From assembly GCA_026686845.1 (NCBI GenBank), contig JAIVEN010000013.1, positions 13,412,001 to 13,476,000 of the forward strand: a DNA stretch of 64,000 nt, given 5' to 3'. Below the pieces are notes generated by a model. The model saw only the letters and a list, made by a program, of their open reading frames with translations, had not been told where the DNA came from and searched no databases. Below are positions 1 to 11,300 of the stretch, in pieces (the stretch's first letter is position 1; each line of letters begins with the position of its first letter). This DNA comes from Adenanthera pavonina. Its lineage: Eukaryota > Streptophyta > Magnoliopsida > Fabales > Fabaceae. A program made the position numbers and the translations under genes.

Positions 1-806
1 TGTCACATTGTGAAAATGTTTCGTAAGTTTCAAAATTCGAATTTCACTTCATGAACAGACGAACTTCGTGCTGTAACGTTGGAAGCTTTAATCTTCGGTT
101 CCTTCGAAATTCGTCTGTTGGCCAACCAAAATTCGAATTTCAATATGTCAGAAATATTAAATGCGGTTGGTAAACGGATAGTTTTTCGGAGTAACCGTTG
201 GATAACTTCCCCAACGGATAGATTTAGTCTCTAACGGATATTTGAGACCTAAATCTATAAATACAACATCATTTGAAGTTGTGGGTAACAAATCAAACTT
301 GTATATACCAAATTTCTGCTGAATCTTTTTCTCAAAAGCTTTTACCCTCTTAACTTCTAAACTTGTACTTAAACTTTCACATCCACTCTTTACAAGAGAG
401 TTACTTCATTGTAATCAATCTATTCTTCATCTGGAAGATAGGTTTACTTGTGAGGGGTATTCACAAGGGGATTGGGAAGCACATAGTGAAAGTGCTTGGA
501 GAGTTTGAGAGAGCTCAGAAACAGAGCATACCCATGTACTGTGGCTTTAGCAAGAAGCCCACTGAAATTCTTGATGTATAGTGGATAAATCTCAAGAGGT
601 TTCTTGGGGACTGGATGTAGGTCAAGTGAATAGACCGAACCAGGATAAATCACTGACTTCTCTTCTCCTTATCTTTATTTTTCACCTTGCTCTGTTTTAC
701 GCATTGTTTTCATTATACTGTGATTTCTTCACTTACTTCACTTTGTGCAGAAAAATTTCAAACTTCCCAATTCACCCCCCCTCTTGGGAAGTCAGCCTTG
801 CTAACA
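1..806 (+). mobile_element. Ty1/copia-type long LTR, 3' part (cut by window edge)
   Basis: This is the R/U5 side of a long LTR family seen five or six times in the window. It has a TATA box (TATAAATA, 256-263), runs to a CTTCCCAAGAG-type tail and ends with the terminal CTAACA at 801-806. It is nearly the reverse complement of the matching part of the LTR at 60,690-62,550. It reads plus, yet the sequence immediately to its right is a minus-strand gag. It therefore cannot be the LTR of that gag; it is a nested insertion or a recombination joint. The left end is outside the window, so its TSD cannot be tested. Confidence 0.85.
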
Positions 807-1555
807 AATCATAGCCAGAGTTTCTTCATCGAGTTCCTCTCCATCGTCAGATTCTTCTTCTTTTTCCTGAGCAACTTTGAGAGCAAGACCTTTCTTCTTT
901 CTGTCTTGTCCAGCCTCCTTGAGAGCCTTCATTTTTCCTTCATACTCCTTAAGGCTGTCAAAGAGTGTTGTGACAGAGGCCATTGATTCTCCTCTGGCTT
1001 CCTCTATAGCTGTTACTTTAGGTTGCCATTCCAGAGGGAGAGCTCTTAGGATCTTTCTTACCTTTTCTGTTTGAGTATACTCCTTTCCCAGGCTCTTTAG
1101 TTGATTCACAATAAGGGTGAATCTCTTCTGTAGCTTCTTTACATTCTCTCCTTCAGCCATTCTGAAGCTTTCATATTCTCCTATGCATGTATTTAGTTTA
1201 TTTTCCTTGACTCCAGTTGTTCCTTCATGAGCAATTTGCAGGGTGTCCCACATTTCCTTGGCAGTGGAGCATTGGGAGACTCTGTAGAATTCGTCTTGAT
1301 TCAAAGCAATGACCAAACAGTGTTTTGCCTTGAAGTTCAGCAAGACTCTTCTTCTATCTTACTCATTCCATTCAGCTTCCAGCTTCTCTCTGTATTTTCC
1401 ATCATCTTCTAGAGCCATTGGGACAAAATCACCCTTCTGAATAACTGACCAGATGTCCAGATCAATTTACTGGAGATAGATTTGCATTCTCATCTTCCAG
1501 TACCCATAGTGTTCTCCATTGAAGCCAGGTGGTCTATTTGTGTTGTTGCCTTCTG
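807..1555 (-). pseudogene. Decayed Ty1/copia gag (DUF4219 + UBN2 type)
   Basis: Reading minus, the translation shows an N-terminal GFNGEHYGYWKMRM segment typical of DUF4219. It continues through FYRVSQCSTAKEMWDTL and LPLEWQPKVTAI, which are typical of the UBN2 gag domain of plant copia elements. At least two in-frame stops break it, near 1,468 and near 1,360. Its downstream end is cut at the LTR terminus at 806, where the frame runs into TGTTAG and stops. The capsid C-terminus, zinc knuckle and all of pol are missing. It lies just downstream of the primer-binding site and 5' LTR at 1,610-3,297, so those three parts belong to one truncated minus-strand element. Confidence 0.85.
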
Positions 1556-1614
1556 GTAATATGCTTTCTCTAAAGCCAGCAATATTAATTCCCGGACTGT
1601 GAAATCCTTTGATA

Positions 1615-1636
1615 GGGAATCCGGGCTCTGATAACA
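1615..1636 (-). other. Primer-binding site, initiator-tRNA-Met type
   Basis: On the minus strand, two bases after the LTR end, the sequence is TGTTATCAGAGCCCGGATTC. It matches the plant initiator tRNA-Met complement (TGGTATCAGAGCC...) at about 17 of 20 positions. It fixes the orientation of the adjacent LTR as a minus-strand 5' LTR. Confidence 0.8.
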
Positions 1637-1638
1637 CT

Positions 1639-3297
1639 TGTTAGATTAGCTGGCTTCCCAAGATGGGGTGAATTGGAAAAATTAAAAATCTTCTGCAAAA
1701 TATCAAGAAGGTGAAGAAAGCAATATGTGATGATAAAACAGAATATAAACAAATAACTGTAAAGGTGACAGTAAAGAGAAGAAGACTCAGAAAATTTATC
1801 CTGGTTCGGTCTCTCCACTTGACTTATGTCCAGTCCCCAAGTTACCACTTGAGATTTTCCACTATTCTGTAAGAATTCAGTGGCCTTCTTGCAAATGCCT
1901 CAATACAAGGATGTTGCTCTATTTCTAGAGCTTCACTCAATCACTCTATACACTCTTACAAAGTGCTTCCCAATCCCTTGTGATATCCTCTCACAAGAAA
2001 ATCTATCTTCCAGATAAAGATAAGATTGTTTACAAAGATTAAACTCTCTTAAATAGAGTGAATATAAAAGTTTGAGTACGAATATTGAAGTGAGAGGGTA
2101 AGAAACTTTGAGTAGAAGATTTGACAGAGTTTTAGTATATACAATGTTAAAATCGTTACTCACAACTTCAAATGATGTTATATTTATAGATTTAGGTCTC
2201 AAATATCCATTAGGGACAAAATCTATCCGTTGGAGAAGTTATCCAATGGTTACTCTGAAAAACTATCCGTTAACCAACCGCATTTAATGCTTTTGACATA
2301 CTGAAATTTGAATTTCAATTGGTCAACAGACGAATTTTGCAGAAGCCGAAGGTTAACAGCTTCAACGTTGAATGCCCGAAGTTTGTCTGTCATGAAGTGA
2401 AATTCAAATTTTGATATTTGGAAAATGTTTCTGTGTTGTGACATACGAATTTTCAAGTAGAAAGTTTTTCTGTTAAGTGTGAACAGTATTTTCAATTTGC
2501 TACAGTGCCTTCAAAATTCGAATTTTGGAACCCCAAAATTCGTCTATCTGTAGCTGGTTTACAAGGCTTAGTAGTTCATATAGTTCAAAATTCAAATTTT
2601 CAAAGGACAAAGTTCATCTGTCAGAGAGATCTCTTTTCAGACTAACTTCAAAATTCGAATTTATAAAGACTGTCATTCGTATGTCAACATATCATTCTAA
2701 CAGACTCACAAGCTTAGTTTCTGAAATTCGAATTTTCATGTTCAAAGTTCGTCTGTCAGTGAGCAACTTTGAAACTCAATCTAAACTTAGTTTCAAATGA
2801 ACTTTTACACAATTTCAGACGAATTTCTTTAGTTTTCAAAAGTTTCATTTTGTCTGAAATTCAAATTTTCAAAACCCAAAGTTCGTCTGTTGCTTAAAGC
2901 TCCTTTCAAACACTTATAAAAATTCGAATTTTCCCAAGCCAAAATTCGTCTGTCAAAGAACCATCTCCTTAGACTTATTCAGTTTAAACACGAAATTCGA
3001 ATTTCCAAAACCAAAGTTCGAATTTCCAAGATGACAGTTTAATATAAACCTTTCAAACTTCGTCTGTTGGTGGGTGTTTTTCAAATATTCCATGATTTAA
3101 CATAGAATCACGGTTTTAAAACATCCTTTTACCAAATCAAAGTCTTTTACTCAAATAAAACACTACTAAACAACCTACATCTATTCTTGCACATATTTTT
3201 CAGAATTTCTTCACTTGAATTCTTTTGGGCACCTTTGATATCTTTATTCCAAGCTCTTGAGGGTTGGTTTGGAATCATCAAAACTCTGGATTCAACA
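1639..3297 (-). mobile_element. Ty1/copia 5' LTR (long-LTR family)
   Basis: This 1,659-bp LTR is bounded by TGTTAG (1,639) and TTCAACA (3,297), i.e. TGTTGAA...CTAACA on the minus strand. A TATAAATA box lies on the minus strand at 2,181-2,188. A primer-binding site follows its CTAACA end, so it is a 5' LTR. The upstream (U3) half, about 2,500-3,070, is an array of AAATTCGAATTT palindromes and TTCGTCTGTC motifs. It is collinear with the LTRs at 8,359-12,085 and 60,690-62,550. Confidence 0.88.
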
Positions 3298-5409
3298 ACA
3301 ATAACTTCATGCTCCGAACTCCAATTGACCTAATTCCAACTCCTACAGATCTCTCTCGTCATTATCTAACCATGGATACCAATTTCACCCAAATCCAACT
3401 CCATTTGCATATTCTGGACACCCAACACCGTTTTGGCCACTTTTTGACCAAAACTCACAATATATCACCTCTAATTGCCACCAAAGGCAAATGGACATCC
3501 AGAAATCCTTCACACAGGTCATATTTGCCTAGACTAATATGTCCAAGAAGGTTTTACCCCAAAGAAACCTTTCCTTCGAGAATTGACCCCCTTGAACCCC
3601 AAAACCACATAATGAGCTATACGCCCACAACTCACATACATGGCCCAAAACCACCCTTGGGCTCGTATTCAACCATTCTAGCATACAAATACCTGCTCAT
3701 ACTTTAAAGATCCATACCAGGGTCTATTGTCAACATCACACATCATTACATCACATGCATCTCTATACTCATCTTGCATAACATCCATCAACATCACTAT
3801 CATCCCATAACATACAGATAGTACTCCCAAGACTCTCATCCAGGCAACCAACTGCAACAACCTACTTGGCACAGAATTACATAAACTAAATTATAACCAC
3901 TAAATATACTTGGAATTCCCGAGGACGAAAAGACCGCTTACTCCTTGATCCTTTCCGATCAAGCACCAGAGTCTTTACCTGAAAGATTAGTTCATAGGAG
4001 AGGGGTGTGAGATAATATCTCAGTAACCGGGGACAACCACACACAATATATATATACATACAACTCATGCAACACATGAATGCAATGTGAAATGAATGAT
4101 ATGCATATCGCCCTTACAGGGACTCCCATCCTTATCCTCCCTAACACATATATCATCCATCCTTATCCTCCCTAACATATAAATATCCGACCTTATCCTC
4201 CCTAACATATATATAAATGTATATATATCCATCCTTATCCTCCCTAACATATATATATATATCATCATACATCATATCATTATCATATCATCACCACTCC
4301 ATCCGCCATATATCACAGTCTCATAATGTCATGTGGTGATACTAATGTATAATCATATCATCATCATCATAATCATCATAATGTCATGTATGCATCATAA
4401 CATACCATATCAATGCCATCATCACATATGTCATCATCATAACCATAATCATCATCTAACTCTACGCATACCACGATATATAAAAACAGTACACACAAAC
4501 ACATCAATATCATGGTATGAAAGAGACATACATATATATACACAATTATACGTACTATTATACAATATCGATAATACAATATAAACAAACACTCGGTTAC
4601 CTCAGGTTGTTAACACCTTACACGTAGGGGCTTAAGCAAGCCTCCAAAGCACCCCAATCACAAACTATGTGCCTCCGATTAGCCAATCTACCATTATAAC
4701 AATATAATACCTTTAATTAACATAACTCTCATAAAATTATAATCCACATTCTAGCCGTCCAAGCATAACCCGAAGTTTTAACAATATACACACATACCAA
4801 TAAACCTTAAACAACCATTCAAACACACACCAACACATACCATTTCGGATTTCCACTTCTTTTCCCAAATTCCAACCTAAGGTTTAACTCAAACCCATCG
4901 TGATCCAATTAAAACTCAAACTCAAAGCTTCCTAACACCACAAAATACTCCCACAACACAAAATCAAGCATTTTAATCGGTGTAAATTGCTCAAATCGGA
5001 AACCCTAAGCTTCAACTCAACTTCCCACCGAAAATGGAGAAGAAAAGAGAAGAGAGAAGGCTAGGGATCACTTACCAACAAAGATCCAAGCTCTTGGACA
5101 CTAGAAAACACTCCCATTTGCAGGAAAACTAGAACTCTAGCAGAGCTCATCGCGTCTTCTTCGTCGATCCCTCTGTTTCTTTCTTTTCTTTCCATCCGAA
5201 ATGATTCTGATTTAAACCAGTTTCTCGACTCTCGCCGCGGCGCCACCAGTTTCAGCCAGAAAAATGCCACTAGAATTGGTTCTTGCCGCAGCGGCCCTAC
5301 TTCTCGCCACGGTGTGGAGCTCATTTCTTCTCCACTTGAAGCTTCCTCCATCCTGTTTCCTTCGATCTTGCACACAATGCCAAAGACAAGCGTCATGAGG
5401 GGTGTTATA
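3298..5409 (-). mobile_element. Ty3/gypsy-type LTR (Tekay/Del-like), left end unresolved
   Basis: Read on the minus strand from 5,409 it begins TATAACACC (probably a mutated TGTAACACC). Its first 350 bases align closely with the plus-strand LTR starting at 63,544, including GAAACAGGATGGAGGAAG. TGTAACACC starts and GC-rich 5' ends are typical of plant Tekay/Del LTRs. The rest holds short tandem repeats and CATCATCAT-rich tracts. Open frames here, such as those at 3,264-3,707 and 5,061-5,396, have no recognisable protein content. I could not fix the left boundary; an LTR-internal junction may lie within 3,298-3,700. Confidence 0.65.
4122..4262. repeat. Short tandem repeat, CCTTATCCTCCCTAACATAT unit
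   Basis: The core CTTATCCTCCCTAACA occurs four times, near 4,131, 4,162, 4,193 and 4,234, separated by AT-rich spacers of variable length. The repeat is internal to the gypsy-type LTR. A CAT-rich microsatellite-like tract follows at 4,260-4,450. Confidence 0.8.
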
Positions 5410-5797
5410 TTTTACAATGATCAAAATGTCCTCCAATAGTCTTCCAACCTACAAAAATATGAAATCCAAATAGATTATGTAGCAAAAATAATTAATCATG
5501 TAATTAGTCTACATTAATCTTAATTAAGAAAAATAAATCAATTAAGCTCTAATTAAGACTAACAAAGGTATAAAAATTAAATACAAATGAAGGGAACAAT
5601 TGAGCAAAATTATTAAAAAATAAAGGAACCAAAAACCCTTAAAAAATCCTAAGAAAATTATTTTTCTGCATAATTGACGATTTTGCCCCTATGTCGATTA
5701 ACTTTAATTCTATTTCTAATTACATCCTTAATCAATTTGACCCACCTTTAAAATATTAGTTACATTAACTTAAGTGCCTAATAATCATATAAGGAAA
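5410..5797. other. AT-rich intergenic DNA, nothing recognised
   Basis: No coding content or repeat signature is recognisable. The sequence is AT-rich with several AATTAA-type runs. Confidence 0.5.
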
Positions 5798-6458
5798 GGG
5801 TGTTCAAAAGTTTGGTTTGGTTCAGTTTTGGGTAAAAACCAAATTGAACCAAACTAATCAGTTTGGCACATTTCAGAATCTATTCAGTTTTCATTTTAAT
5901 CAGTTTGGTTCGATTTCAAGTTCAATTCAGTTTGGTTTGGTTCAGTTTGAATCATACTAAAATAATTTTTGTTTAAAAAAATAGCATCCTTTTCCAAAAA
6001 TTAAATTAAATAAGTACCATATAGATACTTTATGAACACAAATTATATCTAAATAATTTACTAAAATATCAATTTTTATATAAAAATTTTATGCATATTT
6101 TTTCACATGATTATTTATAAGAACACGCTAATTTATATTTTTTCTCCTTATCTAATAAATGTCTTATAATCTTGTTCATGAGCTTATGATCTAAGAAACA
6201 TTTATTAATGAGTATAATATAAATATGAAATATATTAAATAAAAAAAGTAAAATCTATTAAATTAGTATAATTGTATAAAAAATATTAATAAGTTTGGTT
6301 CAGTTTGGTTCAGGTTCCAAATGTCTAAAACCGAATCAAATCAAATCAAATTGGTTTCAAAAGTGAAAAGACCAAAATATACTTTATTTAAGTTTGGTTT
6401 AAATCAATTTAGGTCAGTTTGATTTGGTTCGATTCGATTTAATCAATTTTGAATACCC
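5798..6458. mobile_element. Non-autonomous TIR element (MITE-like), 661 bp
   Basis: The left end GGGTGTTCAAAA mirrors the right end TTTTGAATACCC. Both subterminal regions are rich in TTGGTTTGGTTCAG-like direct and inverted motifs, and the middle is AT-rich. The flanks extend the inverted similarity (CATATAAGG on the left, CCTTTATATG on the right). There is no coding capacity. I could not settle a TSD, so the superfamily is not assigned. Confidence 0.6.
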
Positions 6459-7533
6459 TTTATATGAGATAACCTAATTCGAAATCATTAGTGAATAATT
6501 CAAGTGGGTCTCCAGGGTATTTTGGGAAGGTGAAAAAATGATAGAATTAGTATTAAAAAATGGATTCAACATGAATTAAAAACTAATAATATAGGGTGAT
6601 AGTAGTAGTTATATGGATAAAGGAATGGATACTCTCCAAAAGAAATTCACTATAATTAACCCTAAAATCACTTAATTAAGCACTCAATAAGACCCGATTA
6701 AACACAAAATCACAATAAAATCCATGTATTAGGCAAGATAGAAAGAATGAAACCTTCAAATTTTAAAGATCACATAATAAACACAAAATGAACATATTTT
6801 TAAATAATTAACTCCAAAATCCATTAAATTTATCAGGAAAATTATCTAAAAATTCAAAATTAGCCTAAATTAACCATTAAAATCACTAAGTATAAAGGAT
6901 AAAATAATGAAAATATGAGTTATCATTCTTTCAAAGACTTGATCAATTATATACTATTCAATATAACACCAATATCATTAATAGTCATGTTTAGATTAGA
7001 GAAAGATTATGCACATTAAATATCATCTATGGGATTTTTTTTTCACCATTAATCTTTTGTCCAACCATATATTAACAGATAAGCAAAAATTCTTCAAGAA
7101 CAAAGTCAATTTTACTATATGTAGTTCACCAAAATTAGCATATATTTTATTTACATATATCTCATCACTTTATATATAGATATATTACTTATTAGAACAA
7201 TCCTTTACTATTACTACTTGTGGAGCACGTTCATAGCATGCGACATATGTTTTACATTTTTCTTGACATCTCTATATATGGTAAAAAAAAATCATCACTT
7301 TGGCTGGATATATTTTGTAAAATTCCAAAATTCATCCACTAACATGCTGAGAAAATTCAAGAGAAAATATAAAAAATTTGTAAGGATGAACATAAAAAGA
7401 AATAAGGGCAAATATGGTATATAAAATTTTTATTTTAATTTTTTAAAGAATTGCATAATCATTCATAGAATATTCTATATCTAATTCGTTATGAAATTGA
7501 CTAAAATTATAAATATATATTTCATATCTAATA
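6459..7533. other. AT-rich intergenic DNA, nothing recognised
   Basis: The sequence is highly AT-rich. The one open frame at 7,218-7,424 has low-complexity composition and no family resemblance, so I do not call a gene. Confidence 0.5.
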
Positions 7534-7971
7534 TGTGACATCCGGGCACTGACGAGGGCGAGGAGTGATCGCTGGTGCAAGAAAAGTGGGGGTCAGATAA
7601 AGTAATGAGGATAAAGTAATGAGGCACCGACAAGGAGCGGCTCCTGGTTGGCTTCTAAGTGGGAGAGGCATATAAATGAATCAAATACATATCAGAATGA
7701 GAGGGATCCAGAGACTGTATAGGTATGGGACTATACGGTTAAGGATAGCTTAAAGGAATTAATAGGTACTACCTATACCAACAAGGTGCATCTACATTTT
7801 CGGTAGCCTATCCCTTAAGAACTCCTCAGTTAAGCGTGGTTGACCTGGAGCAATTATAGGATGGGTGACCTCCTGGGAAAGAGGTGTGTGAGTGAGGACA
7901 AAGCACACCGAAAGGGCTTGTGTTGGTTTGTGGGGACAGTCGTCAATCCCAAATAGCGGCCGGACATTGCA
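7534..7971 (+). mobile_element. Cassandra-like solo LTR (TRIM)
   Basis: A 438-bp unit starts TGTGACATCCGG and ends CCGGACATTGCA, with near-inverted termini. It is flanked by a perfect 5-bp duplication TAATA (7,529-7,533 and 7,972-7,976). It contains a 5S rRNA-derived core, the hallmark of Cassandra terminal-repeat retrotransposons in miniature. Only one LTR is present and no internal domain or second LTR follows, so this is a solo LTR left by LTR-LTR recombination. It contrasts with its surroundings by a higher GC content. Confidence 0.88.
7811..7882 (+). promoter_or_regulatory. 5S rRNA-derived internal Pol III promoter region
   Basis: The stretch contains GAACTCCTCAGTTAAGCGTG and AGGATGGGTGACCTCCTGGG, which match the A-box/intermediate and C-box parts of plant 5S rRNA with few changes. 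The 5' third of 5S rRNA is not recognisable and the tail diverges. It is therefore not a 5S gene but the 5S-like core of the Cassandra LTR. Confidence 0.85.
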
Positions 7972-8358
7972 TAATATCCTTTATATTATTTCAAATTAAA
8001 TATAATAAACCAAAATCAACATCAAATATTAATAACAGTTTTGTCATGAAAAATTAAGGACACTAAATTAAAAAGTAATGAATTATTTATTCAAACCCAA
8101 TCGTCATAATAATGTATTTTTTTCATGTGATATATGCAAAAAAATTAATTACAGCTAGAGAACAATCACCAAAATATACAATTGCTACATATTGTTTTGC
8201 AATCTATCATATGAATATTAATAGTCAAATATATTTATGAAGAAATTGCAAATAATATTTTCTATTAATATATTTAATTTGCAAACAAATTGCCACTATA
8301 AAATATAGTAATATCATAATAACCAATAATTACTTGTTAGTCTTTTTTATTTCATAAT

Positions 8359-11300
8359 TGTTAGATATGCTGGCTTCCCAAGAGGGAGTGAATTGGGAAG
8401 ATTAAAATTTTCTGCAAAATGTCAATAAAGTGAAGAAAGCAAAGATGACAGTAAAATAGAGTGTAAGTGAATAACAAGTAAAAGTAGTAATAGAGAAGGG
8501 AAGACACAGATGTTTATCCTGGTTCGGTCTCCCAATCTTGACCTACGTCTAGTCCTCAAGCCACCACTTGAGATTTTCCACTATCTTGCAAGATTTCAAT
8601 TGCCTTCTTGCAAATGCCATAGTACAGCTATGATGCTTTGTTTTAGAGCTCACACTTTCTCTCTTTACACTCTAGCTAATTGCTTCCCCAATCCCTTGTG
8701 ATATCCCCTCATAAGATTATTTACAATGGATAAACTCTCTTAATCAAAGTGTATATGAAAGTTGGAGTACAAAGAATGAAGTATGTGAGAGTAAGAGACT
8801 TTGAGTTGATGATTTGGCAGAGTTTCAGTATATACAAAATTAAAAATCTTTTTTCACAACTTCAAATGATGTGTTAACTATATGTTAGAAACAAAACCTA
8901 TCCGTTGGAGAAGTTACCCAACGGTTACTATGAAAAACTATCCGTTCACCAACCACATTTAATGCTCCTAACACTCAAAGTTCGAATTTTGGTTGGTCAA
9001 CAGACGAATTTCACAGAGACCAAAAGCTAAAGACTTCAACGTTGAACATTCGAAGTTCGTCTGTCATGAAGCAAAGTTTGAATTTTCATCATTGAGAAAT
9101 TTTTCTATGTTGAAACATACGAATTTTCAAGTTAAAAGCTCTTCTTAAAAGTGTGAACAGTAGTTCCATATTGCTACAGTGCCTTTGAAATTCGAATTTT
9201 GATACCCAAAATTCGTTTATCAGTGGACAGTTCAATAAGGCACAATAGTTCATCTATTAGAAATTCGAATTTTCAAAATACAAAGTTCGTTTGTCAGAGA
9301 GGCCTCTTTTCAGACTTAATTCAAAGTTTGAATTTTTGAATACTATCATTCGTATGTCAACATATCATCATAGCAAACTCATAAGCTTTGTTTCTTAAAT
9401 TCAAATTTTCATGTTCAAAGTTCGTCTATCAGTGAGTCATTTTGATACTCTTTCCAAACTCAGTTTTCAAATGAACTTTGACATATCCTCAGACAAATTT
9501 TTCATTTTTCATAAGTTATATTTTGTCCGAAATTTGAATTTTCAAAAGCCAAAGTTCATCTGTCAGAAAAGGCTCTTTTCAGACAAGATTCAACATTCGA
9601 ATTTCTGTTAGGTTGACTGGTCATCCAAAAGGAGGGTGAATTGGATGATGCAAGATTTTCGCTCTTTTTGGATCACAACCCAATTTCACTAAGAGTACAG
9701 CAAAACAGGGATAAACAGAGAGAGTTGTATGCAGCAACTGATAGAGAAGATGAAGAACAATACACAACAATTTATACTGGTTCAGCCAACCATTTGGCCT
9801 ACATCCAATCCTCAAGCCACCACTTGAGATTTTCCACTATATTCCACAGGTTTGATCTGGACACCTGTAAAGTCTCAGTACATACCCACAAGTTTCAGTA
9901 GGCACTTGTGAAGCCACTCTCCTCACACCCTTACAAGATGTGTAAATCCCTTAGTGTTTCCCCACACTAAGATTCTACCCAGAATATGTAGAAAGAAATA
10001 TTTACAGAATGAAAACTCTCTTGAAAAGTAGATAATACATTGAAAGTTTACTTCATTGAGGTGGGTTTTTCAAACAATGCTGAGATAGAAAGATTTTACA
10101 AATTATTGCAGTATTTTCGCATAAACTCTCTTAAGATTATTTTTCATAAGTTCAAATGATATTCTATTTATAGTTTTGTAGTGTAACTGGACGTTAGACA
10201 CAAGATCTAGCCATTAGAGACGCTACTCAATGGTTATTCTGCAAAAGTAGTCGTTTACCAACCACATTTAACATTTCTGACATTCTGAAATTTGAATTTT
10301 AGATGTCAACAGACAAATTTTGAAGATACCGAAAGTTAAAGACTTTAACGTTGAACTTCAAAGTTCGTCTATTATAAAGCGAAGTTCAAATTTTCATCTT
10401 TAGAAAATGTTTCTATGTTGGAACATACGAATTTTCAAGTTTAAAGTACTTTTGATAAGTGTGAACAGTTGTTCCATATTACTACAGTACCTTCGAAGTT
10501 CAAATTTTGGCACCCAAAATTTGTCTGTCAATGAGCAACTCAATATGGCACAAGTTTTCCTTTCGAAATTCGAATTTCGGATGTGGAAATTCGTTTGTTG
10601 GCTATTCTAGAAGTATTTTCATATTCTGGTGTTTCGAAATTCAAATTTTGCAAGCTAAAATTCATCTGTTAGACCTGAAGTTTGAATTTTGGAAGCAAAA
10701 ATTTGTTTGTCAATGGCAAGCTCAACTTAGCACAAAGGTTCTCTGCGAAATTCAAATTTCGGAGGCCCGAAATTCATCTATCGGACGCAAAATCTCTGTA
10801 ACTTTGAATTTTGCACTGTAAACAATTTTATAAAAGCTATAACTCTCTCATTTTATCTCCAAATTAAGCAAATGACCTATGGTTGGAAAGCTCTTAATGT
10901 CTACTTTCAAATGCTACAAGTTTCACTTCAAAAACAAACGTGTTCTGTGAGATATGATCGAAATAATGATAAGAGGTCAAAACTGAAAATTCATATCTCA
11001 CTACTCAACTTTAAATGACTATAACTTTTTCATATGACCTTTATTTTGAGTGAAATAATCTTCTTTGAAAAGCTTATTAAGTATAGTTTCATATGAAATA
11101 ATTTTTACATCAAAGTCATATGTATTTTGAGAGATGTATTAAAAAAACTAATCAAAGGTCAAACTCTAGATTCTTGAAAATCAGATTTGTTTAATCTAAC
11201 TCATTTAAAACATATCATAACAAGATTAAGTAATTTCAAAGATTAATCCCACCTCAAGATCTAAGTGAAAACAAAATATACCTACTGACTAGGTCTTCAA

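Noticed and set aside
2500..3070. Heat-shock elements in the TTCGAA arrays
   Set aside because: Canonical HSEs need nTTCnnGAAn spacing. Here TTC and GAA are directly adjacent, so the palindrome is not a standard HSE.
3264..3707. Open frame of 147 codons rich in His, Pro and Thr
   Set aside because: It crosses the copia LTR end at 3,297 into repeat DNA. Composition follows the sequence's low complexity; no domain.
4260..4480. CRISPR-like or structured array in the CAT-rich tract
   Set aside because: It is a degenerate trinucleotide microsatellite with no spacers, in a plant nuclear context.
5061..5436. Overlapping minus-strand frames of 111 and 74 codons
   Set aside because: They lie in the 5' part of a gypsy-type LTR that recurs at 63,544 with indels that break either frame. 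There is no protein family resemblance.
7811..7882. 5S rRNA gene
   Set aside because: Only the internal promoter and C-box part matches, and the unit sits in an LTR with its own TSDs, so it is 5S-derived and not a functional 5S gene.
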